Shown here: positions 1 to 12,943 of the stretch, piece by piece
Position numbering within the stretch: the stretch's first letter is position 1
Layout of the letters: every line of letters starts with the position of its first letter
Origin: Lichenostomus cassidix
Taxonomy: Eukaryota > Chordata > Aves > Passeriformes > Meliphagidae
Reading direction: 5' to 3'
Length of the DNA stretch: 64,000 nt
NCBI GenBank assembly: GCA_008360975.2
Contig: CM039180.1
Span: 12,367,122-12,431,121, forward strand
Position numbers and translations under genes: made by a program
The notes under the pieces: generated by a model
What the model was told of the DNA's origin: nothing
Databases searched by the model: none
Seen by the model: only the letters and a program-made list of their open reading frames with translations

Positions 1-3000
1 CCACTTCATCTCACATACACAGAAATAAACCCATCTTCCTCGCAGAACTGTGCCCCACATCCCTCCCCACAGCATTCCTACTTCCCCTCAGCCCAGAACA
101 TGAAAGTTTTGCTTGCCCTCCCTTCCTGCAACACAGCCATACCTTCTGTGTCCCTCACTGACTGTTTTAGTAACCTAAATGTGGCCAGGAGCCATCCTCC
201 TTCATCAGGACTGGGAAATGCAGGGTGGACTGGGACCTGGAAACTGAAACATTTCTGGCAGGAATATTTCTGGCAGTTGTATCATGTTGTAGCAGGCAGG
301 ATTGTTGCTGGGAATGTCCAAATTTACTGGTACAAATGGTCTACCTGGCTACTGAGTTTTACAAAACTTAGTATCTTGATATCTCAACCCCTTTGTCATA
401 TTTGCTTGGTTACCAGTGAATACAGGAGCTACAAGGAAGGACAGGCTGACAGCATCACCACACAAATCTTGTGTCTGAGGGCTTCAATCTTTTTCAGGAC
501 TGAGCTCTAGAAGAACATACCAAAAAGCACAGACAAAATGAAAGGGAGTTTTGCCCATGATGTCTGCAGGGTCATGACTTTGTGTCATATCCATGGAATT
601 CCTCTGTGCCAGTGGAAGCCAGAACAGGTCAATAGTGTGTGCTGTTAATAAAAGCTAGCTGTGCACTGGCCTGGGAGTATTTGCCTGGTGACCTTTGTCC
701 AGTTCCTCCTGGGAATTGTCCAGGGAGAGGTATCAGCACTCAAAAATCGCACGTCAAAGCTAATGCTAATTAATAACCTTATTATCCATCCCCAGAGAGG
801 TCAAAGACTAATGAGCTCATCTGAATCACAGACATATTGGCAACAAACAGCATAGGAAGCTCTTACCTATACTGCACTGTTGTCAGAGTCTATAAATTCT
901 ATAAATTCACAATATAAATTGTAAATACTTTTAATTTATACTAAGTTAAACAAATATTAATTCAATTTATATATTAAATGTAATCTATATTAAATTTAAA
1001 TTATATATTAAATTTAAAGTGTTAAAAATTTTATTAATTGCTATAAGGCACAAAGGCAGACTAGATAGAGTCCTCTGGAACTCTTGCAGTCAGTGAAATG
1101 GGTAAGGTAGGCAAGACTAACACCACACCACAAAAATAGTTTTGTTTACTGCAACTTGTGATTTAGTAAGCAGGAGAAACACCAGCTGAGGCAAGAAAGT
1201 GTGGGCAGCTGAAGAAAAATTGAGGAGGAGGATTAGAGGTAAAACATATTTCTCCTCTTCACATTTCCTTCAGCTGATGATCACGTTTACCCAGTAGTCC
1301 TGCAGACAAGTGTGATCTTGGAGTAAACACCAACTTCAGAGGAGCTGAGCCTTTCCACTCTGGTCTGAATTTGTTTGGGAAACCAAAATGATATAACTGC
1401 ATTATTTGGCTCATCCTCAAAGACAAAACAGTATCACCCACGGTGCATCCTTATACCATGGGATGAGACATTCTGAAAAGCCACTGAGACTGAGATCCAC
1501 GTGTGCTGGGGACCCTGGGGGCAGCTGGTTCTGGGCTCCTCAGTGCGGGATCAGACCTCTCAGCCCTGCCAGACAGAGGTTTACATCCATGCTGCAAATT
1601 ACATAGTCAGCAATAAATTAAGATTTCTCCTATGTGTGGCGAAGGACTTTACTAACCTAGTGCAAACCCCACCATTTTTGAAGGGGTGCTAATGCTGAAG
1701 AGGTGGATTATGATTTATGCAAACGTAGAATTATAGGTTGGATTTCCAAAACTGTTCAGTGCTGATCTGTTTCCACTGAAGCTGATGTTGAACCTTCCAT
1801 GGATTTCAAGACAGGCAAGTCTAAGAAACTATCCCTTCAATTTCACTTAAATGAGAATCAGCAGTCATTGTATTTGTATTTCTGTAGAGCTATTTGTCAG
1901 CTCTTCTTCAACAATGGTAAACATGAACAAAGTACTCAATATAAAACCATGGAAAAAAACAGCCAAAGGAAAAAGAATGACTGGTTAGAAACTGACCTCA
2001 AAACTCGCAATGGAGGGTCACATCTCATAAACAAATACATTCACAGTCACTGTGCAAGTCAGGACCAACAATTCAACAATTATTTCTTGAATACCAAGAA
2101 AACCAAAAAATTCAAGAAAGAAAGCGAGTAAGCAAGAGCACACAGAGAAGCTGTATAGGCAGCTCGAAGAACAAATTTTAGCTGCTTCAACTTGATCAAC
2201 AAAGGAAACTATTTTTAGAAATTACTTAAAGGATGTACCAAAAGTCATGTGTTTTCCACAGGAAAAAACCATAGTTGACAGATTTCCTCAAGGTATATAC
2301 AACTGCTGTTTACACAATAAATACATTCTCACAATTTAGTTACCACTCCTCAAAACTATTTTTTTCCCAATTTACTGTTAGATGTTTAGAAGAAAAGAGA
2401 GCTAGAAATAAAAATGTCTTGACATCGTCATCACAGCTAATAATTAATTATCCTGACAGTACAGGCAGGAAAAGTGCATTATGTAGGTAAGGGTAATATC
2501 AAAGAGACAGGTAAATCTACCAATGGGTACTGTGCTCACCATCAGCAACTTATGTTCTCAAAGAAGTCACTGACTCATTTTTTACTTTTTACAAAGGTGA
2601 AACAGCTTGATTATGTGGGGCACTTACCTGCTGTTTCCCGGTATAGATTGAAGGGGAATAATAGTCAGAAAAAGGTTTGTTTTGACAACAGGACCGTCAC
2701 AGGAAAAGGTCTCTGAAATGTTGCAACTATTCACTTATTGAATTAGGAACGAGCCTGCCTTTTTTTTTCTTTGAACATGTCAAAATTGAAACATTTTCTA
2801 CTTTCTACTGCATTCTCTCTCAAATCTTGTCTACCAGAATTCTGGGACAAATAATTAGAAATTACTTGAAGGTAAAGTATAGTAATATATATGCTAATAA
2901 TTCCAGGTAAGTTATTTTGTTGGAACTTCATATGGTACTAAATCATCAAATGATAACTTATGTCTTTAAAAAGAAATTACCAAAAAATCCCTCTTGGCTA

Positions 3001-3437
3001 CTCTTGGTTCAGCAGAAGTTGAGTGTGTTTATAATTACGAACAATAAGTATTTGAGTACGGCTACTCTCAAATGCTTGCATTTCATATTGATGCTTACAA
3101 TCTGAATAATACATTTGTGTGATGTTCTAACTCATGTTAAATGCACTAGCTAAAGACTGGGTCAGTGCAAATAAGCTATATACTTAAAGGATCAATTATC
3201 TGATTAATTACTAAGAAGAATGCATTTCTTTTAAATGCTAGACTTCCTATGTACTTTCAGTCCTAATATGCACAGAAACTCTTCAACCAGGAAGAATTCA
3301 ATATTCTTACTTCAAATTAAAGTCTACACTTGGCAGCATACTCTGACTGACTCCTTTATCCAGACAGTGCAAGCAGTTTAGATCATTTCATTATCTCCAG
3401 GGTGATCATCTGCTCATGGCTTTGTGTGCATACTTAC
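1..3437 (-). other. RELN: RELN intron 3 (5' part only)
   Basis: This is intronic sequence downstream of the exon 3 donor GTAAGTATGC (minus strand, from 3437). The exon 4 acceptor is not in the window. Apart from an AT-rich block at about 890-1035, I see no transposable element, RNA gene or conserved coding exon. The small open frames here show no recognisable protein and no flanking splice pattern. Confidence 0.85.
890..1036. repeat. AT-rich low-complexity block
   Basis: The block is almost entirely A and T. A near-duplicate TATATTAAATTTAAAT unit occurs twice in a row near 986-1017, with related TATATTAAAT copies just before. Confidence 0.7.
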
Positions 3438-3573
3438 ATGAAGTTGACACAGCCCGTCCCTGCAGGTGGAGCAATCCAAACGAAGCTGAGGTTTGTGGTT
3501 GGGAGATGGCTCACATGGGACGCAACCACACTGCACATGAACTGGTTTCCAAACTGGTGGTCAGACATAATTC
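3438..3573 (-). CDS. RELN: Reelin (RELN) exon 3, reeler-domain coding exon
   Basis: Read on the minus strand, this 136-bp exon starts after a CTCCTAG acceptor and ends at a GTAAGT donor (3437-3432). It opens with two bases (GA) that complete the glycine codon left by exon 2. It then has 44 full codons, beginning [10 protein letters not shown] and including [10 protein letters not shown] and [11 protein letters not shown], and ends with AT, the first two bases of a Met codon finished in exon 4 (outside the window). I recognise this as vertebrate reelin at about residues 114-157 (human numbering). Reelin is a secreted extracellular-matrix glycoprotein that signals through VLDLR and ApoER2 to position migrating neurons. 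The segment belongs to the reeler domain: it has two cysteines likely to form disulfides and an N-L-S glycosylation sequon. No frameshift or stop is seen, so it looks functional. It is too short to appear as an ATG-started minus-strand ORF and was found by its splice sites and protein match. Confidence 0.96.
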
Positions 3574-3620
3574 CTAGGAGAAAGACACAGAGGAAAAAAA
3601 AACATTAACACGTGTTAATG
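3574..3620 (-). promoter_or_regulatory. 3' splice site of RELN intron 2 with polypyrimidine tract and branch-point candidates
   Basis: On the minus strand, a T/C-rich stretch of about 29 bases (3602-3574) ends in CTCCTAG, followed by exon 3. Just upstream, 3620-3603 is a perfect 18-bp palindrome, CATTAACACGTGTTAATG. It presents two TTAAY branch-point-like motifs with candidate branch adenosines about 42 and 32 nucleotides before the exon. The acceptor follows directly from the exon frame. The branch-point assignment is inference. Confidence 0.75.
3603..3620. repeat. Perfect 18-bp palindrome with a central CACGTG
   Basis: CATTAACACGTGTTAATG is identical to its reverse complement. It sits 30 bp upstream of exon 3 in the gene's sense. 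The centre is an E-box/G-box core (CACGTG), and the arms contain TTAAC/GTTAA. Confidence 0.9.
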
Positions 3621-6600
3621 GCTCATTGCAAGGTGCTAACAGACTGAGAAATGCATCTGCCATGTGTTTCATCATGGAAACAAGGAAGGAAAAAAAAACT
3701 CCAGGGGGATGCCATCAAGTAATTAGGGTTCTCCAGCTGAGAAAGATGCAGGAGCAGCCACGTTAGTGCCTTCTCGCAATGGCCTTGGGAGGCTCTCTCT
3801 GGCGCCAGTGTGCCTGCAGCTCGAGGCCTTTGCTTGGGCTAAAGTTAGTTCCAATGAAAATCCTGGAGCTGGCCTTTGCTTCAGCCAGAACTGACTTTGC
3901 ATTTACTGCAAGGCTCCATGTATTTACTGCTATTAGTCTTCACGAAGCTAATACCAGAGGAATTTGCATTTTTGGAGGAGCTAGATCACAGCTACTCTAA
4001 ATTAGTTATTCCATTACCTCATTTACACCCATTACTGAGCTAAAAGTAAATAACATGTGAAGCAAAAAAAAAATAATTGTATTTTAATAAGAAAAATCAA
4101 CCTCTTAGAGAAAGGTATTATCTCTTAGAAGGCATCTATTTGGAAAAAAGAGATGAGCTCTGGATTAATGAACTCTTATGATCTGAAATAAAAGCAGCAA
4201 CCTTCCACAGTTTTACCAGTACAAGTTCCTCTGATTTTGTTTTTTATTTCTTTTTCATACATGCCTCTAATACATGAAATAATGTAAATGTCATCTATTA
4301 ATCCCTCCCTCTGGAATTCACTGCAGTTCATCATTAGACAAAAGAACGGTATCTTTTAACATAAAACAATTTCTGACAGCCATCGTTTTCCCCTTGGAGC
4401 CCTTTTGTAGTTTCCCACAAAGTCGTGCAAACTTGATTGTTTGTTTGACACCCTTTGGCTTAAAGGGAGACAATCTTACCAGAGTGGATCACTACACTTT
4501 TACTCCTGATACATGAAAGAGTAAAGGATGAAACTATTCTTTTAAATGCAGTTATCAGAAGAGAATGCCTTGTTCCAAGTTACTTCAAATATTGAATCTT
4601 CATTTTAGAAAACAGTGACATGGGCTGAAACATTAATAACAGGATCAAGAAGAAAAGGGAATGGCAGTAGGCATCACTGTGCTCAAAAAGGTCAGTCAGC
4701 TGTTTGGTGATTGCATCTCACAGTGTACAGTGGCTGGTATTTTCCAAACTTGCTTGTTGCAATTCAAACAACAGCCATCTCTGACTCTTAGCACCCTTTA
4801 CTACTGTTTTTGATGGCAGTTCTTCTGTAATGAGAATGCAGCAATTTCTTGTAAGCCCCCATAGATCCAGAGGTGGAAGGAGTTTGCAAGTGAGGGATTT
4901 ACATCAAGGAGGGGGATGAATCCTTCCTGATGCAAACACACTGCTCCACCTGGTGTCCCCAGGGACTGGATGCCAGTAGCACCTTGCAGGGAATGGACGC
5001 TGTCTCACAAGCAAACCATTTCACATTTTATAGACCAAAAGCAATGTCTGAAATCCCAGTCAGGTACCAGTGACGCTGACAGACTATAGCTCAAGGTTAT
5101 GGATGTTATTTATCCTCAGGGCTATGAAAATCTAAAGCAGCTCCAATTTTTGGGGGGGAAGATATGAGCCACAGTGAATTTAAGTAATCCATCCCAGGAG
5201 TGACAGGAGGCAGCAGGTGATGGTAGTGATGCCTGTATCTTTTACAAAAAACCACAACCTCCTCATTCAGCATTTTTCAGTTAGTTCCTCACTGAAAATA
5301 CACATGAGATTTTCTGTCATTCACACAGTCACAGCTCAAATCCCCAAATGATGCTGAAGCTCATTGTGCCAGGATAGTCACAGAGAAGGCTCAAGCTCCC
5401 CTGAGTGGAATCTCCTTTCTGGAGATCAGTAGTTGGGAAATCCAGAGAGATGGTATTCTACTGACTCTTCTTTATTGCAAGAGACTAGATTGAGATGAGG
5501 TCTAATCGTCTCTTGCCATGATATACTGATTTATTTACCTTTCTTGGCCAATTGGGAGGGAGTGACATTAACATCCTTAAGGAATCTCAGAGCAAATGCT
5601 ATTTAGGCAACTGCTTTGCTTTGCCCAGGGTGAAAAGGTGGTAACCCTGACTCTTTCCCAAAGCTGTGCATCTTGTCCCTCTCTCTGCAGTTTGTGCTAA
5701 AGTCAGTGGCTTCAGTGCTGAGGGCTGCAGTCCTGGAATGGATGCAGAGCCCCAGCTCTGGTCTGTCACCATCCTTGGCTCTAAAATGGGAAGCAGGCAG
5801 CCACAGACTATCAGGTTAATTAAATAACAGATGCTGTCAGGGGAGAAGCAGGAACAGCCCTTCAGTTTGAAGAAATTCCCCCTTCTCCAGAGCCAGCCAA
5901 ATCCAAGGGAGGACAAAGGCTGCCCTAACACATCCCCCAGCCAGGGGACAGGGAGACCAGCTTGGGAAATGTGACTGCTTCCCTCTCTGGCAGCTACTTG
6001 TGAGTTAATGAATTCCCTAGGTTTCAGGCAGTATACTGCAAAAATGTGTCCAATAGATCAAACACATACAACATCTGTGGAGAATTTCTTTCTCCTTTGA
6101 TTTACAGTTTAAGAAAGAGCAACTTTGCAGTGACTAGAATAAATTCAAAACAATTGAAAAAGCCAATTCATTCAAATTTTTTTCAGAAAAAAAGTCAATG
6201 AATATGACAGCAATCACTCAAAATCCCAATTTTATAAATTTACTACTGCGTTATCTTTATATTTTATTAGTAATTTATTGTCACAATTTTTACAATAGAA
6301 ACAACCCTCTTCATTTGCTGGACCTTTACTGAGTAAAATAACTCCATTTAGGAGTTCAGAGCCTTCAGAACATTTAACAACAATTAAATACTGACATTTG
6401 AGTGAGTGCCAGTAACATTAAAAAGCTTCTTGATGCCTGAATCCCAAGGTTTCCTATTGAAATGGTAAACATAAAAATGATAAAAATGCAAAAAACAATG
6501 GAAAATTCAATTGATACTAAGAACTCACTAAACTAAGGGCAAAAAATATTATTTCACCCTTTTGCTTCCAGTCTTTTTGCAGTCCCCTGCTATGGAAGGC

Positions 6601-8649
6601 AACTCCTCCCTTCTCCTCCAGCCCCTCTCCAAACTGGCAAGCTGCTTCTCAGACTGCATGTTTGCCCCATAGCAAGTCAAAGGACAAATGGGAAATAATA
6701 TTCTGTTGCAAAAAAATTAAATTACTTCAAGGCAAGCCTGATTATACGGCAGGTCTGAGAACAAAACTGTATCCTGTATGTACCTCTGTCAGCTTCAGAG
6801 TGGCTCAGGTAAGTATTGACTATAGGTATCTCCCTCACCCCTGTGACCAGTGCAACACTACACATTCAAGTGTAATGTTTACAAAACTAATAAGGTAAAA
6901 TTTTATGATCTTCCTGTATAAAACTCTTTAAACACTTTAGCAAAAAATCAAGTGTTTCCATATCACTTAATGACTAATTAAATGTTTAAAGTTTTGTGAG
7001 AGCTAAGCATCCACAGCTCTAAAATGTGCTGCATGCAAAGAAGCTGTTAGGATCTCTCTGAACTCCTTTTGTCCTGGTTTTTACAGTGTGCACTCATCAT
7101 AATGACATGTTTCAGACATCTGCACTTTCTAGATTCTACATCCCCTAAAATTTCTGAGGCTTTAGGAGTCTCTGTATAATCAGTATAACCACTATAACCA
7201 TTCAAATCCCAGACATGCTTTGTACCTGCCAACAGCACTGCTAGGAGAGGAACTAGACATTCCCAGTCCCACTCAAGAGGGAACTCAGCAGCTGTTTTTA
7301 TTGTGTAAACTATAAAAAAATGTGCTTAGCTCTATTCATTACACTATCTATAGTCACTGAATCAAAGAATTTCTATGTGAAGAGGGAGATTTCAAGGGAT
7401 AAAATAAATACAAAAAATGTGGGGATAGAGATAAATATTGAAAGGATAATCTTAGGTAAAGTCAGATGACAAATCTTCGATCTTTAAATGTTTAAATTAT
7501 TTTATTGATTATCAGAATCTCTAGTAGGGCTGTAATAGCTAATGCAGGGAAATATTTTGCTTCTTTTGTAAGATGGCATGCAGGAAGGTGAAAGAAATGT
7601 GAAAATGCTGATTCAGGTGGTCCACAAATTCCCAAATTCAGGTGTTGATTCTGAACTCATTATTACTTTCACCTTTTTGTGTAGCTTCTCCAAAACGGAG
7701 AATCCTACATTATAGCAACCATTCTCCCATTTGGACCCCTGGAAGCCAAAAGATGATCCTTTCTACTGGTAGAGCTTGGGAAGCATCTAATGGTACAGAT
7801 AAATGCAGGAAAGAGTAACATCATTCTGTGTTTTCTAAGTCTGAGAAATGTGGATCTGCAATAGCTCTCACTTTCACCCAGTAACTACATAATATTCTGT
7901 ATTACAACATAACATATCTTCCTTAGAAAACAGTTCTCTAAATCAGAACTTCATAGAAGGAGCTCATCTGCATGTCAAGGTCCTTGGTAAACCCACCATG
8001 AAGCCTAAGGCTCAACAGAATTTCCAGTGATGAACCAGATGGCAGGTAGTGTACCATTTCCTATTTATTACATGGATTGAGTATGATATTAAAGGAGAGA
8101 GTTAATGTTAAATGCAGGAGTAAAATGAATGACCACATTTTGGCTTTGCTGCTTCTGAACTGATTATCTGCTACATGCTTCCATTTTCAAAGCTTTGTGT
8201 AAGTGACAGCAAAATGCCAAACATAAAATATTGATGAAATACCAAGAAGAAAAAGCTCTAAGTAACCAAATAATTCTGGGATCTTTGAGAAAGCAATAAT
8301 TCCTGATTAGTAGAAAATAAATTTAAGTCAGAAATAGACACTTTCAAATTAGATTTTGCATTATGTAAAAAACAAAATATCTAGTCCTAGGAACCATCTT
8401 TTCCCTTAGGAAACAGAGCTGGAGGCCTACATTCTCCATCCAGGCTCTAGCATCTCAAAGGGTGATCCACAAATCCACAAGGTAAGCACAGTTCTGCCTG
8501 GTGTTACAAAACAGGGAGTGATGCAAAAGGGATTGTGTCTGAAAACACCTCCTGTCCTGAATCCCAGGCTGAAGTGGCCAAACCAGGGATGGCAACTTGT
8601 TTTTCCCATGCAGCACCAGGGACTTGTTCTGAGGGGAAATGTAGGATGA

Positions 8650-8682
8650 TTTTTTCTTTTTTCTTTTTTCTTTCTTTTTTTC
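8650..8682. repeat. Pyrimidine-only tract
   Basis: T-runs are interrupted by single Cs, forming a polypyrimidine low-complexity tract on the plus strand. Confidence 0.85.
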
Positions 8683-9952
8683 ATAATGGAAAGATGCTGG
8701 TAGCCATGTCTTTTATTATTACCAGTTAAAACAATCACTTTGGCAGGGGGCTTATGCCCACAGTCTCTACTTTTCAGCAGCACATCCTCTCTATGAAGAT
8801 CAGTTGTACAGAGAGGTGCCCCACTCTCTCGTTGCATATTAGATCACACCACTCAGATGCAGGAGTGCTGGGACAAGTGACAACCTGGTGGCTCCTGACA
8901 AAGAGCCAGGTTTCTCAGTAAAATCCCTGGGGAACAGGTCTCCAGAATGAAAGTTCTCCTGCAAGTTAAGGCAGAGCTGTGTGCCTCTCCATATTACCTG
9001 AGGAGCAACAGAGGCTACAGCACAGCTGGACCTGGGGTTGGCAAGACCTGAACTCACAGAAAGCCAAGTGGTGGCCTTAAGGAATATTTTAGGCTAACAC
9101 CCGAATGTATATAGACACAAAGTGCTGTTCACAGCTGCTGAAGCTGCAGCTTTCAGACCACATTTTCAGAGGTAGGAACCTCCCTTTGTCCTGTGTATCT
9201 TCACATGTTCAAAGGATCTTTTTGACCCTTACCTGTAAACATATGTAAAAATGAAATATGCATTTTCACTGAATGCTACAGAGAGTGAAAAAATGGCTTA
9301 TCTTCAGTTATCGGAAGAATATTTGAGCAACATCCTTAAATTGTTATGAAACTCTTTCAGGACTCTGCAATGTAACTCTTAAAATTCTAGAACTAGTGGT
9401 AGGAAGAAAATCAAATTTCTTCCTGGTTTTGGTAGGTTTAGTCTTTTTTCTTTTTTTAATTTTTTAAAATGTATTTAAGAAAAACATCAATAATCTGTGT
9501 TGAAATGGACCATTGGGAGTAAAGAAATACCTGGAGCTAGTAACTATAATTTCTAAAACATGAACACAAATATACAGTTATGAGCTCTTGCAGTTTCTAT
9601 CCAAGCAACTAGCCAGCTAAAGATAACTAAATTACCCATGCAAGTTCCTTTCAGTCAGAGTGAAAGTGCAGAATAAGGCCCTAAGTGAATTGCACCCACC
9701 CAGCTAAAATATGCTGTTGCCAATTGATTTTTGGGGGTGATTTCATTCTGCTTCCCAGGAAAAACACATCTCATTTGACTGAGTGTAACAGACTGCTAAA
9801 GCACTTGGTAACCCTTGTGATCAATTAAGGGTCAGGAAGGTTTGATAAATTATTAAACAGCATGAAGAAAGAAAAGACCAGCAACCGTCAGACTCATTCT
9901 TCCACCCAGCAATATGTTACCTTTATCTTTCTTGAAGTCAGTTGTTTGTTTC

Positions 9953-9967
9953 ATTATTATTATTATT
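9953..9967. repeat. (ATT)5 microsatellite
   Basis: Five ATT units in a row are followed by a T-run. Confidence 0.9.
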
Positions 9968-12391
9968 TTTACTGCTTCATTATTAAATAATAAATCCTGT
10001 CAGCATATGCATTGCTGGGGAAAATACCATCCACATGTTAATAAGAACACTAGGAAAAAAAACCAGGTAAGTGTTTAACATCCTAATAAAGTCTGTCACT
10101 AAATTTTGTAACTCTTTCTGTGGTCAGGAGACAACCAGAGCCTGAATAGATCAACCTTCAGAGGGTACCACTGTGCTGAAGTGACTCAGCCTTGAGATAA
10201 GAAGCATGGGTTTTATAATCTTTTGCCCAGTATGTGAAATTTAAATGTATTTTCTTTAGAGTCCTGAAAACAGTAATTTATTGCAAGTTCACATTTGAAT
10301 TACATTCACAAACTGGGATTCAGGTATGAAACCACTCCATTTGGGGCTTTTAGGTGCTTACAAGAGAAGTGCTTCATATCCACATTTTTTTATATTTACT
10401 GAAGTAAACCCTTTGCTAGAAACACAGGTTTGCAGGAACGAACCACTAATCAACAGATTTTTGAAAATTTGCTCTGAAAGAGAGGATATATTTTTGCTTA
10501 ATCTCTCATTTTACGTTCTACTTAAAAGGGATTTTTAATCAAAACTTTTGAGAAGCCTTTTGTTAGAAGCCACTTAGGGTCATAATTTCATCTCAGGGAT
10601 TTATGAGTATTGGTCTCATTAAACCTAACAGGAGTTACACATATGGAAATTGTGGAGCGTGGGGAAGAGAATATCCCCTTTCTACAGCATAATTCCCAGG
10701 ATACTGAATGAATCCCTTGTGTAATGTGTGATTTTGCTCCATGAGTCAAGGGAATGGGGTGGTGAGATTCTGGTCTACAGCATTTTGGTGGTTTCAGGCC
10801 ATTGTCAGAAGGGATGAGAAGCCAATTTACTGCTGAAATCTAAGTGCTCCATAGAGAGCAACACAGCACTAAGTGCTCCAAGGCATGTAGATTTAGTAAC
10901 AGTAAACAGGGACCAGCAGTAATATAAATAGAAAATGCTAATAAGTTAGTGTGTTGCTCAAATATAGACGAAGAAAAAAATCTATATCCATGAGCTTGAG
11001 CCAAAATCTATTTTAAATGTTTTCCTAATAGTCCCAGCACATTTCTTTAGAGAAACCTGTTAAGCTGACCCTCCATTCTGTACTAGCTTTTTATAGGTTC
11101 TATTTTAGCACCCAATTCCAGTTAATTCTGTTGAAGGAAAGCAACTGTCCCCAGTTTGCATCCACTTTTTTTTTTTTTTAAATTGTTACTGTATTTGGCT
11201 GGTGTCTCATCCATATGAGCAGCTCTTGTAAAACTTCCAAAAAATATTGTATTGTTTTGAATCTTTCCACTTTGCAAACATAAATCTGTGTCCCAGGAGC
11301 CAAACACCAGACACTCCACTTGGTAGGGCTTATAGCAGTGACAAATGTGACAAAGGGACACCTTGTTATCATGCCAGACATCTGCTCCCACCAGACTCAT
11401 ACTCAGAGCCAGCAATAACCACATCCCTCTCCTTACAGCAGCCACAATTCACCAAAGCAGCACTGGAGCCCCTGGAATTGCCCCAAATTTGCTTTAGTAG
11501 AGATGAAACTGTGAACCAGCAGTTTTAACTGACAAAACCATCCTGACCTGCTCACTTAAACAGAGCCATGAGCCAACCAAACCTCCCTGCTGACCAGAGC
11601 AAGGAACATCAAATAAAACATTGATGTGCAATAACTAGAAAATCACTACACAGCTCAGTAAAAATGTAACTGCCCAACACTCATCCATAAACACACACAT
11701 CCTGATTGGATTTACAAAGCATCCTTTCAAAGGCAGTAGCTTCCAAAGGGTTGCTTTTTTTAAAATTAACCAATCTTCACCCCAGACTCAGCTGTGCTGG
11801 GCTGAGTGGTTTGCACAGTGACAACATCCCTTCTTGGCTCTATGGCTGCTGGTAACACCTCCTGGTATCCTGTTTGCTGTCCTACAGCCTAGCATGACTA
11901 ATTGGGATAATGGCTTTACCTACAAAAGCCTAAGTCTCTCTTTAATTTATTTTAAATTAACTTAATGGTTTCTGGCAGCAGTCTGCCTTGTAAGGCATTT
12001 CCTCTATTTTGATCCCTTGCCCACAGCCAAGTTTTGCATTTGCCTGCATTGCCATCCCTGCCTCAGTCACCACAGGACTCACTCAGCACCTCACATTGTG
12101 GTTGCACTTGCACTGTCCCTAATTACTCTTCATATCTCTGTTATCAACATTACTGGTGAATTCTGATGCTTTAAAATTGATAGTTTCCTCCAAGGCAAAT
12201 TAAGTCAGTCAAACCAATCAATAACAATAACTATATAATGAAACCAGAGGGAGTTCCATATAAATCTTTCCAGATGGAGTATCCATCATTTGCAGACATC
12301 TCTTCCTGTTTTGGAATAATGTTGTTGTGGAAGTTATCCTCCAATTCCTTATCCCAGATGATCTGAAACTCAACTTGAAACCATATTGTGT

Positions 12392-12943
12392 TGTCTGGGT
12401 TAGCTGGGATAGAGTTGGTTTTCTTCCTAGTGCTGTGTTTTGGATTTAGTATGAGAATAACATGGATAACATACTGATGGTTTAGTTTTTGCTCAGTAGT
12501 CCTAACATTTAGGCCAAGAACTTTTCAGTGTCTCATGCTCTGCCAGGGAGCAGGTGCTTAAGAAGCTGGGAGGGAACATGACCAGGACAGCTGACCTGAA
12601 CTGGCCAAAAGGATATTCCACATCATAGAATGTCATGCCCAGTTGATAAACAGGGGGGAATTGGCCAGAAGCTGCCACTTTCTGCTCAGGGACAGGAGGG
12701 GCATTGGTCAGAGGGTGGTGAGCAATTGTGTTGGGCACCATTTGGGTTTTTCCCTTTGGGTTCTAGTCTTCTCTCCCTTTTTCATTATTACTATTGTATT
12801 TTACTTTATTTCAATTATTAAACTGTTCTGATCTCAACCCATTAATTTTCCCTTTTTCTGATTCTCCTCCCCATCCCATGGAGTAGGGAGGGGATTGGAA
12901 AGTGAGCGAGTGGCTCACTGTAGTTTGGGGTAAAACTGCAACG
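12392..12943 (+). mobile_element. Solo LTR of an avian endogenous retrovirus (ERVL-like)
   Basis: The sequence begins TGTCTGGGTTAGCTGGGATAG. It runs through a segment typical of a common avian LTR (AAGCTGGGAGGGAACATGACC, then GGATATTCCACATCATAGAATG), an ATTAAA polyadenylation signal at 12817-12822 and a C/T-rich U5. It ends near GGGGTAAAACTGCAAC. I recognise the order and wording as a widespread bird LTR family; the ERVL assignment is from memory and less sure. At the expected TATA position the text reads TTGATAAACAGG, so the promoter looks decayed. No second LTR, primer-binding site or gag/pol frame follows, so this is a solo LTR. I could not find a convincing target-site duplication. The short open frames inside it on both strands are shadows. 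Confidence 0.82.

Larger units (their letters stand above)
3621..12391. other. Intron 2 interval with no gene recognised
   Basis: Besides the pyrimidine tract (8650-8682) and the ATT microsatellite, I see no transposon, exon or RNA gene. The segment at about 3725-4020, close to exon 3, has a mixed, non-repetitive composition and several homeodomain-type TAAT/ATTA cores. It could be a conserved regulatory element, but that is a guess without alignment. Confidence 0.5.
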
